64,000 nucleotides of DNA from RCIO01 sp965232405 (GTDB taxonomy: Bacteria; Pseudomonadota; Alphaproteobacteria; Rhizobiales; Rhizobiaceae), in assembly GCA_965232405.1 (NCBI GenBank), contig OZ246966.1, positions 1,860,001-1,924,000 of the forward strand, in the 5' to 3' direction. The notes beneath the pieces are model-generated. The model saw only the letters and a program-made list of their open reading frames with translations, was not told the origin of the DNA and did not search any database. Positions 37,039 to 45,161 of this stretch are shown piece by piece. Position 1 is the stretch's first letter. Each line of letters begins with the position of its first letter. The translations under genes and the position numbers were made by a program.

Positions 37039-38202
37039 TCAGGCGGCCAGCGCCTTTTCGGCGAGCTTCACCCAGTAGCTGACGCCATGCGGGATCGCTT
37101 CGTCGTTGAAGTCGTAAGCCGGGTTGTGAAGATTGGCGGTGTCGCCATTGCCCATGAATATGAAGGCGCCGGGCCTTGCCTCCAGCATGTAGGAGAAGTC
37201 CTCTCCGCCCATCACCGGCGCCACATCGGTGTCGACATTGGGTTCGCCGGCGATCTCCTTGGCCACGTTTGCGGCAAAACCGGTCTCCTCAGGGTGGTTG
37301 TAGGTGACCGGGTAGTTGAAATCGACCTTCACCTCCACGCTGGCGCCGTGCGCCGCGGCTATGCCCTCACAGATCTCCTTCATCCGCTTGGCGGCGAGTT
37401 CGCCGACTTCGGTGCGAAGCGTGCGGATGGTGCCGTTGAGCTCAACCTGCTCGGGAATGATGTTGAAGGCGTCACCGCCGTGGAACTTGGTCACCGATAC
37501 GACCACCGATTCGATGGGGTCGACGCTGCGCGAGGCAATAGTCTGCAGTGAGGTTACGATCTGCGAGCCGATGACAATGGGATCGATCGTTGCATGCGGC
37601 ATCGCCGCGTGGCCGCCCTTGCCCTTGACGGTGATCCAGAATTCCGCCGTCGCGGCCATCGCCGCGCCTGGCCGGATCGCGAACTGGCCGACAGGCAGGC
37701 CCGGCATATTGTGCATGCCGAACACCGTCTCGATGCCGAAGCGGTCCATCATGCCATCCTTGACCATGGCGTCGCCGCCGGCGCCGCCCTCTTCGGCAGG
37801 CTGGAAGATGACCGCCACCGTGCCCTTGAAGTTGCGGGTTTCGGCCAGATATTTCGCCGCGCCCAGAAGCATGGCGGTGTGACCATCATGGCCGCAGGCA
37901 TGCATCTGGTTCGGCGTCCTGGAGGCCCATTCCTTGCCGGTGATCTCGTTGAGCGGCAGCGCGTCCATGTCGGCGCGCAGGCCAACGGCCGGTCCGTCGC
38001 CGAGATTGCCCTTGATGATGCCGACGACGCCGGTCTTGCCGATACCAGTCACCACCTCGTCGCACCCGAACTCCTTCAGCCGTTCCGTCACGAAAGCCGC
38101 GGTCTTGTGAACGTCGTAGAGGATCTCGGGAATCGTATGCAGGTGGCGGCGCCAGCCGGTAATCTCATCGTGCATTTCGGCGACGCGGTTCAATATTGGC
38201 AT
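37039..38202 (-). CDS. M20 family amidohydrolase (hippurate hydrolase-like)
   Basis: Di-metal amidohydrolase of 387 residues. Metal-binding parts are MHACGHDGHTAMLLGAA (about 100-116), FQPAEEGGAGG, FGMHNMPGLPVG and APVMGGEDFSYML near the C-terminus. The dimerisation domain holds GKGGHAAMPHATIDPI. Length and motifs fit the carboxypeptidase Ss1/hippurate hydrolase group, which removes acyl groups from amino acids. No signal peptide is present. It is a single gene. Confidence 0.93.
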   Translation of the reverse strand: MPILNRVAEMHDEITGWRRHLHTIPEILYDVHKTAAFVTERLKEFGCDEVVTGIGKTGVVGIIKGNLGDGPAVGLRADMDALPLNEITGKEWASRTPNQMHACGHDGHTAMLLGAAKYLAETRNFKGTVAVIFQPAEEGGAGGDAMVKDGMMDRFGIETVFGMHNMPGLPVGQFAIRPGAAMAATAEFWITVKGKGGHAAMPHATIDPIVIGSQIVTSLQTIASRSVDPIESVVVSVTKFHGGDAFNIIPEQVELNGTIRTLRTEVGELAAKRMKEICEGIAAAHGASVEVKVDFNYPVTYNHPEETGFAANVAKEIAGEPNVDTDVAPVMGGEDFSYMLEARPGAFIFMGNGDTANLHNPAYDFNDEAIPHGVSYWVKLAEKALAA

Positions 38203-38410
38203 AACACGGTACTTTCTTCATTTGCGGCTGGCCGAAGCCGCTTCGCGGAATTGTGAGTGCCCGGCTTTGCCATTTTGGCGTCATATGAGGTAGATAGCAG
38301 AGCGAGCGAACGATTGGCCCTCGGCGGCAAATTTTCATGCGTCGCCGCTTGAGCCTGCCAAATCTTAGTGACACCGTTGTGGAAACGGCAAGGGCGAAAT
38401 GGGGTAAGGC

Positions 38411-39508
38411 ATGAGCGCACGGGTTTTGATGATCCGGCTTATCGCAGTTCTGGTATTTTTCGGCGCTGTCGGTGGGACGGCCGCAGGGCCTTACATCGTG
38501 GTGGACGCCGACAGCGGAAGGGTTCTCGATGAATCCGAGCCGTTCCGGCGCTGGTATCCGGCGTCGCTGACCAAGCTGATGACCGCCTATGTGACGTTCC
38601 GTGCCATCCGGGCTGGCGAAATCACGCTGAAATCCCCTGTCGTCATCTCCAGGAACGCCGCCAAGGAGCCGCCTAGCAAGATGGGATATCCGAGCGGCTC
38701 GGTTCTCACCTTCGATAACGCCATCAAGATTTTGATGGTGAAGTCGGCCAATGATGTCGCAACCGCCGTCGGCGAGAGCATTGCCGGGTCGGAAAAAGCG
38801 TTTGCAGCACGCATGAACGCCGAAGCGAGGCGTCTCGGCATGGACGGCACAAACTGGGTCAATGCGCATGGGCTGCACTCCGACAACCAGTACACCAACG
38901 CACATGACATGGCCCTGCTCGCGTCCGCTATCCGGAACGAGTTTCCGCAATATGCCGGCTATTTCGCCATCGAGGCGCTTCAGGCCGGCAAGGCGCGGCT
39001 GAACAACCACAATTCTCTGATCGGCCGTTTCGATGGCGCCGATGGCATGAAGACCGGCTATACCTGTCCCTCCGGTTTCAACCTGGTTGCCTCGGCCAAG
39101 CAGCGCGGCAAGCGGGTGATCGCGGTTATCCTGGGTGCGGAATCGGTAGAGGAGCGCGCCGAGACGGCGGCCGAACTTCTGACCAAGGGGTTCAGGAAGT
39201 CGACATTCGGAGCGCCGCGGCTCGCCTCGATGCGGCCCTATGGCGCCAATCGGGACCGGGCGACAAACATGCGGCCGATGATCTGTACCGCGGCTGCGCG
39301 CGAAAAGCGCCGGGCCCTGCGCGACGAGAATGGCCGCCGCGTGATCCGTTCACCCTATATGAGCGAGTATGACCGTCCGCGCCGCGTCATTCAGGTCGGG
39401 CTTGGCGGTGCGGAAGGTCCCCTGCCCGTGTCGGCTCAAAGCGCCGCCAACGTGCCCATCCCGACACCCCGGCCGGACTATGTGCCCGACGTGGCCGAGG
39501 GCGGCTGA
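38411..39508 (+). CDS. D-alanyl-D-alanine carboxypeptidase (S11, PBP5-like)
   Basis: Periplasmic low-molecular-weight penicillin-binding protein that removes the terminal D-Ala of muropeptides. It has 365 residues. The N-terminal signal or anchor is LMIRLIAVLVFFGAVGGTAAG. All three active-site motifs are in place: SLTK (Ser52, Lys55), SAN (112-114) and KTG (214-216). After the transpeptidase-like domain comes a basic, Pro-rich tail of about 115 residues, instead of the usual PBP5 beta domain and amphipathic anchor helix. It precedes the CobW-type gene by 20 bp. Confidence 0.94.
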   Translation: MSARVLMIRLIAVLVFFGAVGGTAAGPYIVVDADSGRVLDESEPFRRWYPASLTKLMTAYVTFRAIRAGEITLKSPVVISRNAAKEPPSKMGYPSGSVLTFDNAIKILMVKSANDVATAVGESIAGSEKAFAARMNAEARRLGMDGTNWVNAHGLHSDNQYTNAHDMALLASAIRNEFPQYAGYFAIEALQAGKARLNNHNSLIGRFDGADGMKTGYTCPSGFNLVASAKQRGKRVIAVILGAESVEERAETAAELLTKGFRKSTFGAPRLASMRPYGANRDRATNMRPMICTAAAREKRRALRDENGRRVIRSPYMSEYDRPRRVIQVGLGGAEGPLPVSAQSAANVPIPTPRPDYVPDVAEGG

Positions 39509-39528
39509 GCAAGACGGCCGATCGCGCA

Positions 39529-40623
39529 ATGAACCTGGACCCAATCGCGGTCACCGTCATCACCGGCTTTCTGGGTGCGGGCAAGACATCGCTTCTCAAC
39601 CGCATCCTCAAGGATCCGTCGGTCACCAATACCGCTGTCATCATCAACGAGTTCGGCGACGTTTCGGTCGACCACATGCTGGTCGAGCAGTCGTCCGACG
39701 GCGTGATCGAACTTTCGGACGGCTGCGTGTGCTGCACCGTGCGCGGTGAGCTGGTGGACACTATCGCAGACCTTGTCGACCGCGCGCAGACGGGGCGTAT
39801 TGCGCCACTGGAGCGCATCGTGATCGAGACGACCGGACTGGCCGATCCGGTGCCTGTGCTGCAGACGCTGATGGGACATCCCGCGATGGTCGCCGCATTG
39901 CGGCTCGCTGGCGTGGTTGCTGTCGTGGACGGCGTGAACGGTGCTTCCACCCTCGACAATCACGAGGAAGCTGTCAGGCAGGTGGCCGTGGCTGACCGCA
40001 TCGCCATCACCAAGACCGATATTGCGGATGCGGCGAGCCCAGAGGCACTGCAAAGCATCTTGCGCAGGTTCAACGCTTCAGCGCCGATCGTGGACATCGC
40101 CGTTTCAGGCGCCAAAATTTCCGCTTTACTCGACTGCGGGCTCTACGACCCGGCCACCAAGTCTGCCGATGTCGCACGCTGGATGGGCCAAGCGGCGCAT
40201 GAACACGATCATGCGCATGACCATGAAGGGCACGACCATCACCATCATGGTAATGTTCGAAGCTTTTCGCTGGTTCATGACCGTCCGGTGGAGGCGAGCG
40301 CAGTGGAGATGTTCCTCGACCTCGTCCGGTCGACGCAGGGCGAGAAGCTGCTGCGCATGAAAGGCATCGTTCAGCTGGCGGAGGAACCGGAGCGGCCGAT
40401 GGTCCTCCATGCCGTGCAGAAGCTCATGCACCCGCCTGCACGATTGCCGGCCTGGCCGGAAGGTGAACCGCGCGGAACGCGGCTGGTCTTCATCACCGAC
40501 GGGATGGATGAGACATATGTGCGCAAGCTGTTTGCCGCCTTCACCGGCAAGCCGGCGATCGATGCGCCCGACCGTGCGGCGCTTGAGGATAACCCGCTGG
40601 CGATTTCAGGGTTTTCCGGCTGA
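39529..40623 (+). CDS. CobW/COG0523 family GTP-binding metallochaperone
   Basis: G3E-family P-loop GTPase of 364 residues. Walker A is in ITGFLGAGKTSLL (about 11-23). The metal-binding CxCC motif GCVCC has cysteines at about 66, 68 and 69. A His/Asp-rich loop (HEHDHAHDHEGHDHHHH, about 224-240) is typical of members that carry zinc. The CobW C-terminal domain is at the end. The gene is 20 bp after the D,D-carboxypeptidase gene and its 3' end overlaps the convergent TusA-like gene by 18 bp. A cobalamin role is less likely since no cob gene is nearby; zinc transfer is inference. Confidence 0.92.
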   Translation: MNLDPIAVTVITGFLGAGKTSLLNRILKDPSVTNTAVIINEFGDVSVDHMLVEQSSDGVIELSDGCVCCTVRGELVDTIADLVDRAQTGRIAPLERIVIETTGLADPVPVLQTLMGHPAMVAALRLAGVVAVVDGVNGASTLDNHEEAVRQVAVADRIAITKTDIADAASPEALQSILRRFNASAPIVDIAVSGAKISALLDCGLYDPATKSADVARWMGQAAHEHDHAHDHEGHDHHHHGNVRSFSLVHDRPVEASAVEMFLDLVRSTQGEKLLRMKGIVQLAEEPERPMVLHAVQKLMHPPARLPAWPEGEPRGTRLVFITDGMDETYVRKLFAAFTGKPAIDAPDRAALEDNPLAISGFSG

Positions 40624-40872
40624 GGCCGGTTTGCCCGGCCCCTTTTCCACAATGAAGCGGTGACCGCCGGGCATCGCCTCGGTGGCAACCAGCGTGTGTC
40701 CATCGTCCTGGCAGAAGGCAGGAATGTCTATTGCCGCCAACGGGTCCGTCGTCTCAACGGTCAGGCGCTGACCGGGAAGCATGCCTTGCAGACGTTTGCG
40801 CGTACGCAGAACGGGAAGCGGGCAGTTCAGACCGCGAAGATCATAGACCTCGTGTGGCGAAAGCCCGGTCAC
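40606..40872 (-). CDS. TusA-like sulfurtransferase family protein
   Basis: Small sulfur-carrier fold protein, 88 residues from the GTG at 40872. That start overlaps the stop of the upstream L,D-transpeptidase gene (GTGA), which suggests coupling. A start at 40896 would overlap by 28 bp and add eight unconserved residues. The TusA signature is clear: YDLRGLNCPLPVLRTRKRL, with the active cysteine in the CPxP motif (about residue 17). The C-terminus has the usual DIPAFCQDDGH. Partner proteins TusBCD or TusE are not in the window. Confidence 0.88.
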   Translation of the reverse strand: MTGLSPHEVYDLRGLNCPLPVLRTRKRLQGMLPGQRLTVETTDPLAAIDIPAFCQDDGHTLVATEAMPGGHRFIVEKGPGKPASAGKP

Positions 40873-42086
40873 TCGTCGCGCTTGAACATGCCCCAAAGCC
40901 GCTTGAGCGGGTTCTTCTTGCCGCCCTCTTCAGCCGATGTGGTCTGCGGGTTGTCGCCCGGCACCGGTGCGCCGGCTTCTGTCTGCGATGCGGACGCGGC
41001 CCGGGCGACGGCATTGTCTACCGTTTCACGCGCTGGCGGCAGGCTTTCAGGTTCTTCAACGGCGGTCTGGACCACAGGCTGGGGCCGGGGCTGCGGAGCA
41101 GCAACTACCTGAGGCTCGGCAGGCTGCATGTTGGGCGGCAGGCGGGTCACCCGCTCGCCGCGCGCGCGCCGGCGCGACCAGTCCGCAACCGCAGTGGCTT
41201 CACGGAAACCCTGAATACTCGGCGAGGGGCTCTTCTTGCTGGAGGCGTCGCCAAGCGCAGCCGAGAACGCTGCGTCATACTTGGTCTTGTAGGACTGATA
41301 GGCGGTCTGCAGCGGGGCTGGCTGCACCATTGCCGGGCATGCGGCCGCCGGCGAGAAGGAGCGCCCCTCTGCAGGCAGGCTGTTAAACACGTAGCGCCGG
41401 CCGCAGACATCGACCTTCGGAGGCACTTTCGTGATCTCGAAATGGTCGTAGCCTTCCTTCAGCATGGTCCAGAACTCGTAGTTCGGGTCGTCGCGATAGC
41501 GGGCCATGTTCTCCGGTGTCATGCGGAAGGGAAATGCCTGAACCTGGAAATCCTCCTGCCCGCCGCGGAAGGCATCGCGGGCAAAAGCGTAGATCTCCTC
41601 CACCTGCTCGTCCGTCATGGAGTAGCAGCCGGCGGATGAGCAGGCGCCGTGCACCATCAGGTTCGAGCCGGTGCGGCCGTGCACGCGATCATAAGTGTTC
41701 GGGTAACCGATGTTGAAGGCCAGATGGTAGTTCGAGCGCGGGTTCATCTGCCATGGCTTGATCTGGTAAAAGCCTTCCGGGGCCTGGCGGTCGCCCTCGG
41801 TAAACTTCGGCCCCAGCTTGCCCGACCATTTGCAGATGTCGTAGCTGGTGGCCAGCGCATAGCGGCCCGTGTCCTTCTGCTTCCAGACCTCGAGCTTGCC
41901 CTCTTCCTTGAAGATGCGCAGCATGATCGGCGAGGACTTGGTCATGCCGCGTGCGCGCATGGACTGGACCAGCTTGTGGGGAAGCTGCTTTTCAGCCTTC
42001 GGAGAGATGTCCTCCAGCGTTTCGTTGCACCCGGCGAGTGCCAACGCGGCGACAATTACAGCAATACGCACAAAATGGGATGCCAT
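40869..42086 (-). CDS. L,D-transpeptidase (YkuD/YafK-like) lipoprotein
   Basis: Envelope enzyme of 405 residues. A lipoprotein signal ends in LALAGC (Cys20). The catalytic part is in LMVHGACSSAGCYSMTDEQ, with His146 and Cys154 of the HGxxSSxGC motif. It resembles E. coli YafK/DpaA, which acts on meso-diaminopimelate linkages. The last 130 residues are low-complexity Pro/Glu/Ala sequence without a known domain. The gene is divergent from nothing close; a gap of 207 bp separates it from accA upstream. Confidence 0.92.
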   Translation of the reverse strand: MASHFVRIAVIVAALALAGCNETLEDISPKAEKQLPHKLVQSMRARGMTKSSPIMLRIFKEEGKLEVWKQKDTGRYALATSYDICKWSGKLGPKFTEGDRQAPEGFYQIKPWQMNPRSNYHLAFNIGYPNTYDRVHGRTGSNLMVHGACSSAGCYSMTDEQVEEIYAFARDAFRGGQEDFQVQAFPFRMTPENMARYRDDPNYEFWTMLKEGYDHFEITKVPPKVDVCGRRYVFNSLPAEGRSFSPAAACPAMVQPAPLQTAYQSYKTKYDAAFSAALGDASSKKSPSPSIQGFREATAVADWSRRRARGERVTRLPPNMQPAEPQVVAAPQPRPQPVVQTAVEEPESLPPARETVDNAVARAASASQTEAGAPVPGDNPQTTSAEEGGKKNPLKRLWGMFKRDE

Positions 42087-42263
42087 CGGTGGTGCAGTTC
42101 GACCCTGTCCCTAGGCGGCGTGACCGATGCCACGACCGCAACCCTCACTTCATCGCACCTAATGCGGTTATGCTTGAAAATTCATTACCGCAAGCCGGTG
42201 GAACAGCCTCTCACGGCATTGTCATAGAACCGAGATGCGCGGCAACATTGTGGCAATGTGGTG

Positions 42264-42283
42264 CGGTTTCGATGCCGAAACCG
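42264..42283. terminator. Possible hairpin terminator downstream of accA
   Basis: CGGTTTC (42264-42270) and GAAACCG (42277-42283) form a 7-bp stem with a 6-base loop, 11 bp past the accA stop. There is no clear T run on the minus strand, so termination is uncertain. The rest of the 207-bp gap shows only a short CATTG-TGG-CAATG palindrome. Confidence 0.3.
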
Positions 42284-42293
42284 TGTCCGATCG

Positions 42294-43244
42294 CTATAGA
42301 TCGCGGCCGATAGCGAGGAATTTCTCGCGCCGGTGCTCGCGGAAGTCGACATTCGAGCTGCCGAGTTCCTCAAAGCCCTTGGCGATCACCGCACCGGTGT
42401 CGGCGATCACCTTTTCCGGTTCCCGATGAGCGCCGCCCAGCGGTTCGGGAACGATCTCGTCGATGATTTTCAGTCCCTGAAGGTCCTGAGCGGTGATTTT
42501 CATGTTGGTCGCGGCATCCTTGGCGCGAGACGCGTCGTGCCACAGGATCGAGGCAGCACCTTCGGGCGAAATCACCGAATAGATGGCGTGTTCCAGCATG
42601 AAGACACGATTGGCGGTGGCGATCGCGATCGCGCCGCCGGATCCGCCTTCGCCAATAATCACGCTGATGGTCGGCACCTTGAGCGCCAGACAGGCGGAGG
42701 TGGAGCGGGCAATCGCTTCGGCCTGTCCGCGTTCTTCCGCGCCGATGCCGGGATAGGCGCCCGCCGTATCAACGAGGCTGATCAGCGGGATACCGAAACG
42801 GTCGGCCAGTTCCATCACGCGCACCGCCTTGCGATACCCCTCGGGCCGGGCCATGCCGAAATTGTGCTTCAGACGGCCCTTGGTGTCGGAGCCCTTTTCC
42901 TGTCCGATCACGGCAACGGGCTCGCCGCGGAAACGCGCCAGCCCGCAGACGATCGCCTCGTCCTCGCCAAAGGCGCGATCGCCGGCGAGAGGCGTGAAGT
43001 CGGTCATCAGTTCCCTGACGTAGGAGAGGCAGTGTGGCCGGTCGGCATGGCGTGCGACCTGAGCCTTCTGCCATGGCGTCAGGGCCTTGTAGATGTCGCG
43101 GAGCGCTTCGCGGGCGCGCTTTTCCAGCCGCTTGATCTCGTCCTCGACATCAACGGCTTCGCCGGCGTCAGCCAAACGGCGAAGTTCGAGAATCTGGCCT
43201 TCGAGATCCTGAACCGGTTTTTCGAAATCCAGATAATTATACAT
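42294..43244 (-). CDS. accA: Acetyl-CoA carboxylase carboxyltransferase subunit alpha
   Basis: One half of the carboxyltransferase making malonyl-CoA for fatty acid synthesis. It has 316 residues, full length. It opens YLDFEKPVQDLEGQILELRR. The crotonase-like core holds GFGMARPEGYRKAVRVMELA, DTAGAYPGIGAEERGQAEAI and IGEGGSGGAIAIATANRVFM. It lies 89 bp downstream of xerD. accD is not in the window, as is normal. Confidence 0.97.
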   Translation of the reverse strand: MYNYLDFEKPVQDLEGQILELRRLADAGEAVDVEDEIKRLEKRAREALRDIYKALTPWQKAQVARHADRPHCLSYVRELMTDFTPLAGDRAFGEDEAIVCGLARFRGEPVAVIGQEKGSDTKGRLKHNFGMARPEGYRKAVRVMELADRFGIPLISLVDTAGAYPGIGAEERGQAEAIARSTSACLALKVPTISVIIGEGGSGGAIAIATANRVFMLEHAIYSVISPEGAASILWHDASRAKDAATNMKITAQDLQGLKIIDEIVPEPLGGAHREPEKVIADTGAVIAKGFEELGSSNVDFREHRREKFLAIGRDL

Positions 43245-43333
43245 TCGCCTGACGAAGCTTGAACGAAATCGGTAACGGCCCGGTCAGACCAGTTCTGGCG
43301 ACGGGAATAGGGTTTCAAATAGCGATCACAGGC

Positions 43334-44257
43334 CTAGTCGGCAAGCGGGTGGTGCTTGTTGACCAATTCGATCAGCCGCTTTTCGAGCACATGCGTGTAG
43401 ATTTGGGTGGTCGAAATGTCGGAATGGCCCAACAGCTGCTGCACAACGCGCAAATCAGCTCCGTTCTGGAGAAGATGGCTTGCGAAGGCGTGACGCAGTA
43501 CGTGCGGCGAGACTGCCGAGGCATCGATGCCCGCGCGCGCCGCCAGTCCTTTCAGTTCGCGCGCAAACACTTGACGCGACAGATGTCCGCTGTCTGAAAG
43601 CGCTGGAAAGAGATAGGAACTATCTGCGAGCTCCGGCCGCTCGCTGCGCGCCATCAGCCATGCTTTCATGGCTTCCCGAGCGCGCGCCGACAGGGGTACC
43701 AGCCTTTCCTTGTTTCCCTTGCCGATGACGGTGAAATAACGATCGTCGCGCAGCGCCACCGACAGTGGCAGGCTGACAAGCTCCGATACGCGCAGGCCGG
43801 TGGCATAAAGTACTTCGGTCAGCGCGTGCAGTCGTATCGCCGCCGTCCGGTCGATGCCCGGCGGCGGGCGGTCAGCCTCTTGCAATGCCAGTTCAATCAG
43901 CGCGTCTACATCTGTTTCGCTCATGGTCTTTGGCAGTGCGCGCTCGCGGCGCGGACTGTCGAGCGTGCCGGTGGGGTCGTCCGCGCGCAGGCCCTCGGTG
44001 AACAGGAACTTGTAGAACTGGCGCAGCGCGGAGAGTTTGCGGGCTTGCGTGGAGGCTGCCATTCCGCGGGATTTCAGACCGGTGATATGATGACGCACAG
44101 CGCTTGCTGGGGCTGACGCTATGCCGCCCCAAGCGCCGGCGAGTGCTTCCGCTGCGTCTTCAAGGTCCCGCCGATACGCGGCCAGCGTGTTGTCGCTTGC
44201 CCCTCGCTCGGCGCTCATCATTTCCAGAAAGGCTTCGATCCGGGCGCCGTCGCGCAT
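43334..44257 (-). CDS. xerD: Site-specific tyrosine recombinase XerD
   Basis: Partner of XerC in resolving chromosome dimers at dif. I chose the ATG at 44257 (MRDGARIEAFLEMMSAERGA), giving 307 residues; the open frame upstream to 44515 is unconserved and covers another gene. The SAM-like N-domain is followed by the catalytic domain. The catalytic residues are in YATGLRVSELVSLP, HVLRHAFASHLL and HSDISTTQIYTHV (Tyr about 287). The neighbourhood with aroK and aroB upstream is standard for rhizobial XerD. Confidence 0.95.
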   Translation of the reverse strand: MRDGARIEAFLEMMSAERGASDNTLAAYRRDLEDAAEALAGAWGGIASAPASAVRHHITGLKSRGMAASTQARKLSALRQFYKFLFTEGLRADDPTGTLDSPRRERALPKTMSETDVDALIELALQEADRPPPGIDRTAAIRLHALTEVLYATGLRVSELVSLPLSVALRDDRYFTVIGKGNKERLVPLSARAREAMKAWLMARSERPELADSSYLFPALSDSGHLSRQVFARELKGLAARAGIDASAVSPHVLRHAFASHLLQNGADLRVVQQLLGHSDISTTQIYTHVLEKRLIELVNKHHPLAD

Positions 44258-44265
44258 TTCAGGAC

Positions 44266-44412
44266 CTACTGCCGGTTGATCCGGTCTGGCGGCACGCGAA
44301 CGGAAATCTCGCCGACATTGGGCTTCACATAGGTCGCCAGCGCAAACATGCCGCCATAGATGACGCCAACGATAATGGCGATCACTGTCAGAAGTCGGAA
44401 GAGGGTCGGCAT
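44266..44412 (-). CDS. Small single-pass membrane protein upstream of xerD
   Basis: A 48-residue protein found by hand translation, too short for most gene callers. It reads MPTLFRLLTVIAIIVGVIYG, then GMFALATYVKPNVG and EISVRVPPDRINRQ. One hydrophobic helix (about 5-26) is followed by a short polar tail with VRVPPDRIN. It ends 8 bp before the xerD start, so it is likely the first gene of that transcript. I recall similar small proteins next to xerD in other rhizobia, which supports a real gene, but that is from memory. Function is unknown. Confidence 0.65.
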   Translation of the reverse strand: MPTLFRLLTVIAIIVGVIYGGMFALATYVKPNVGEISVRVPPDRINRQ

Positions 44413-44576
44413 GGGCAGTGGTCTGGGATCTTGAACTGCTTGTTGTCGCTGCCCCGTGCGGAGCCGGAAGGTCGTTATGAGCCGGGGTTGGTCTCAATGC
44501 AACCCGCGCCGCCAAGCCGCGTTCTGCTTGACGCCAGCCGGCTTTTCATGTCGAAACCGCCCGCAAAGGCAGGAAT

Positions 44577-45161
44577 ATGGCGACATCCGAAATAACGGCA
44601 TCGGAACAGGCCGCATCGCTTGGCGAAATGCTTGGCGACCGGGCGATCGTGTTCGTTGGGCTGATGGGTGCCGGCAAGACGGCGATCGGGCGTCGCGTTG
44701 CGGCGTCGATCGGCCTGCCTTTCGCTGACAGCGATCAGGAGATCGAAAAGGCCTCGCGTATGACGGTCGCCGACCTTTTCGAGGCCTATGGCGAGGCGGA
44801 ATTCCGCTCGCTGGAGCAACGGGTGATCGCCCGGCTGCTGCAGGAGAGCCCGCGCGTGCTTTCGACAGGCGGCGGCGCATTCATGAACGCCGATACGCGC
44901 GCCGCGATCCACCGCGCCGGCATTTCGGTTTGGCTCAAGGCCGATCTCGACACGCTGATGGCGCGCGTGATGAAAAAGCAGACGCGACCGCTTCTGAAAA
45001 CCGGCAACCCGCGCGAAATCATGGAAAAGCTGATGACCGCGCGTTACCCGATCTATGGCGAGGCGGACGTTATCGTGAATACCCGCGACGACCGGCGCGA
45101 GATTATCGCCGACGAGGTGATCGCGGCAATCGCCGCCCATTTGCGTGAAATGAAACAATGA
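44577..45161 (+). CDS. aroK: Shikimate kinase
   Basis: Phosphorylates shikimate in aromatic amino acid synthesis, 194 residues. The P-loop VGLMGAGKTAIGRR is at about 27-40. The shikimate-binding Asp/Arg sites are in FADSDQEIEKA and EAEFRSLE, and LSTGGGAFMN is typical. Its stop overlaps the aroB start by 4 bp. The N-terminal 20 residues before the core are usual in rhizobia. Confidence 0.96.
   Translation: MATSEITASEQAASLGEMLGDRAIVFVGLMGAGKTAIGRRVAASIGLPFADSDQEIEKASRMTVADLFEAYGEAEFRSLEQRVIARLLQESPRVLSTGGGAFMNADTRAAIHRAGISVWLKADLDTLMARVMKKQTRPLLKTGNPREIMEKLMTARYPIYGEADVIVNTRDDRREIIADEVIAAIAAHLREMKQ

Noticed and set aside
40224..40257. His-coding repeat as a nucleotide repeat array
   Set aside because: It encodes the His/Asp-rich metal loop of the CobW-type protein and is explained by that function.
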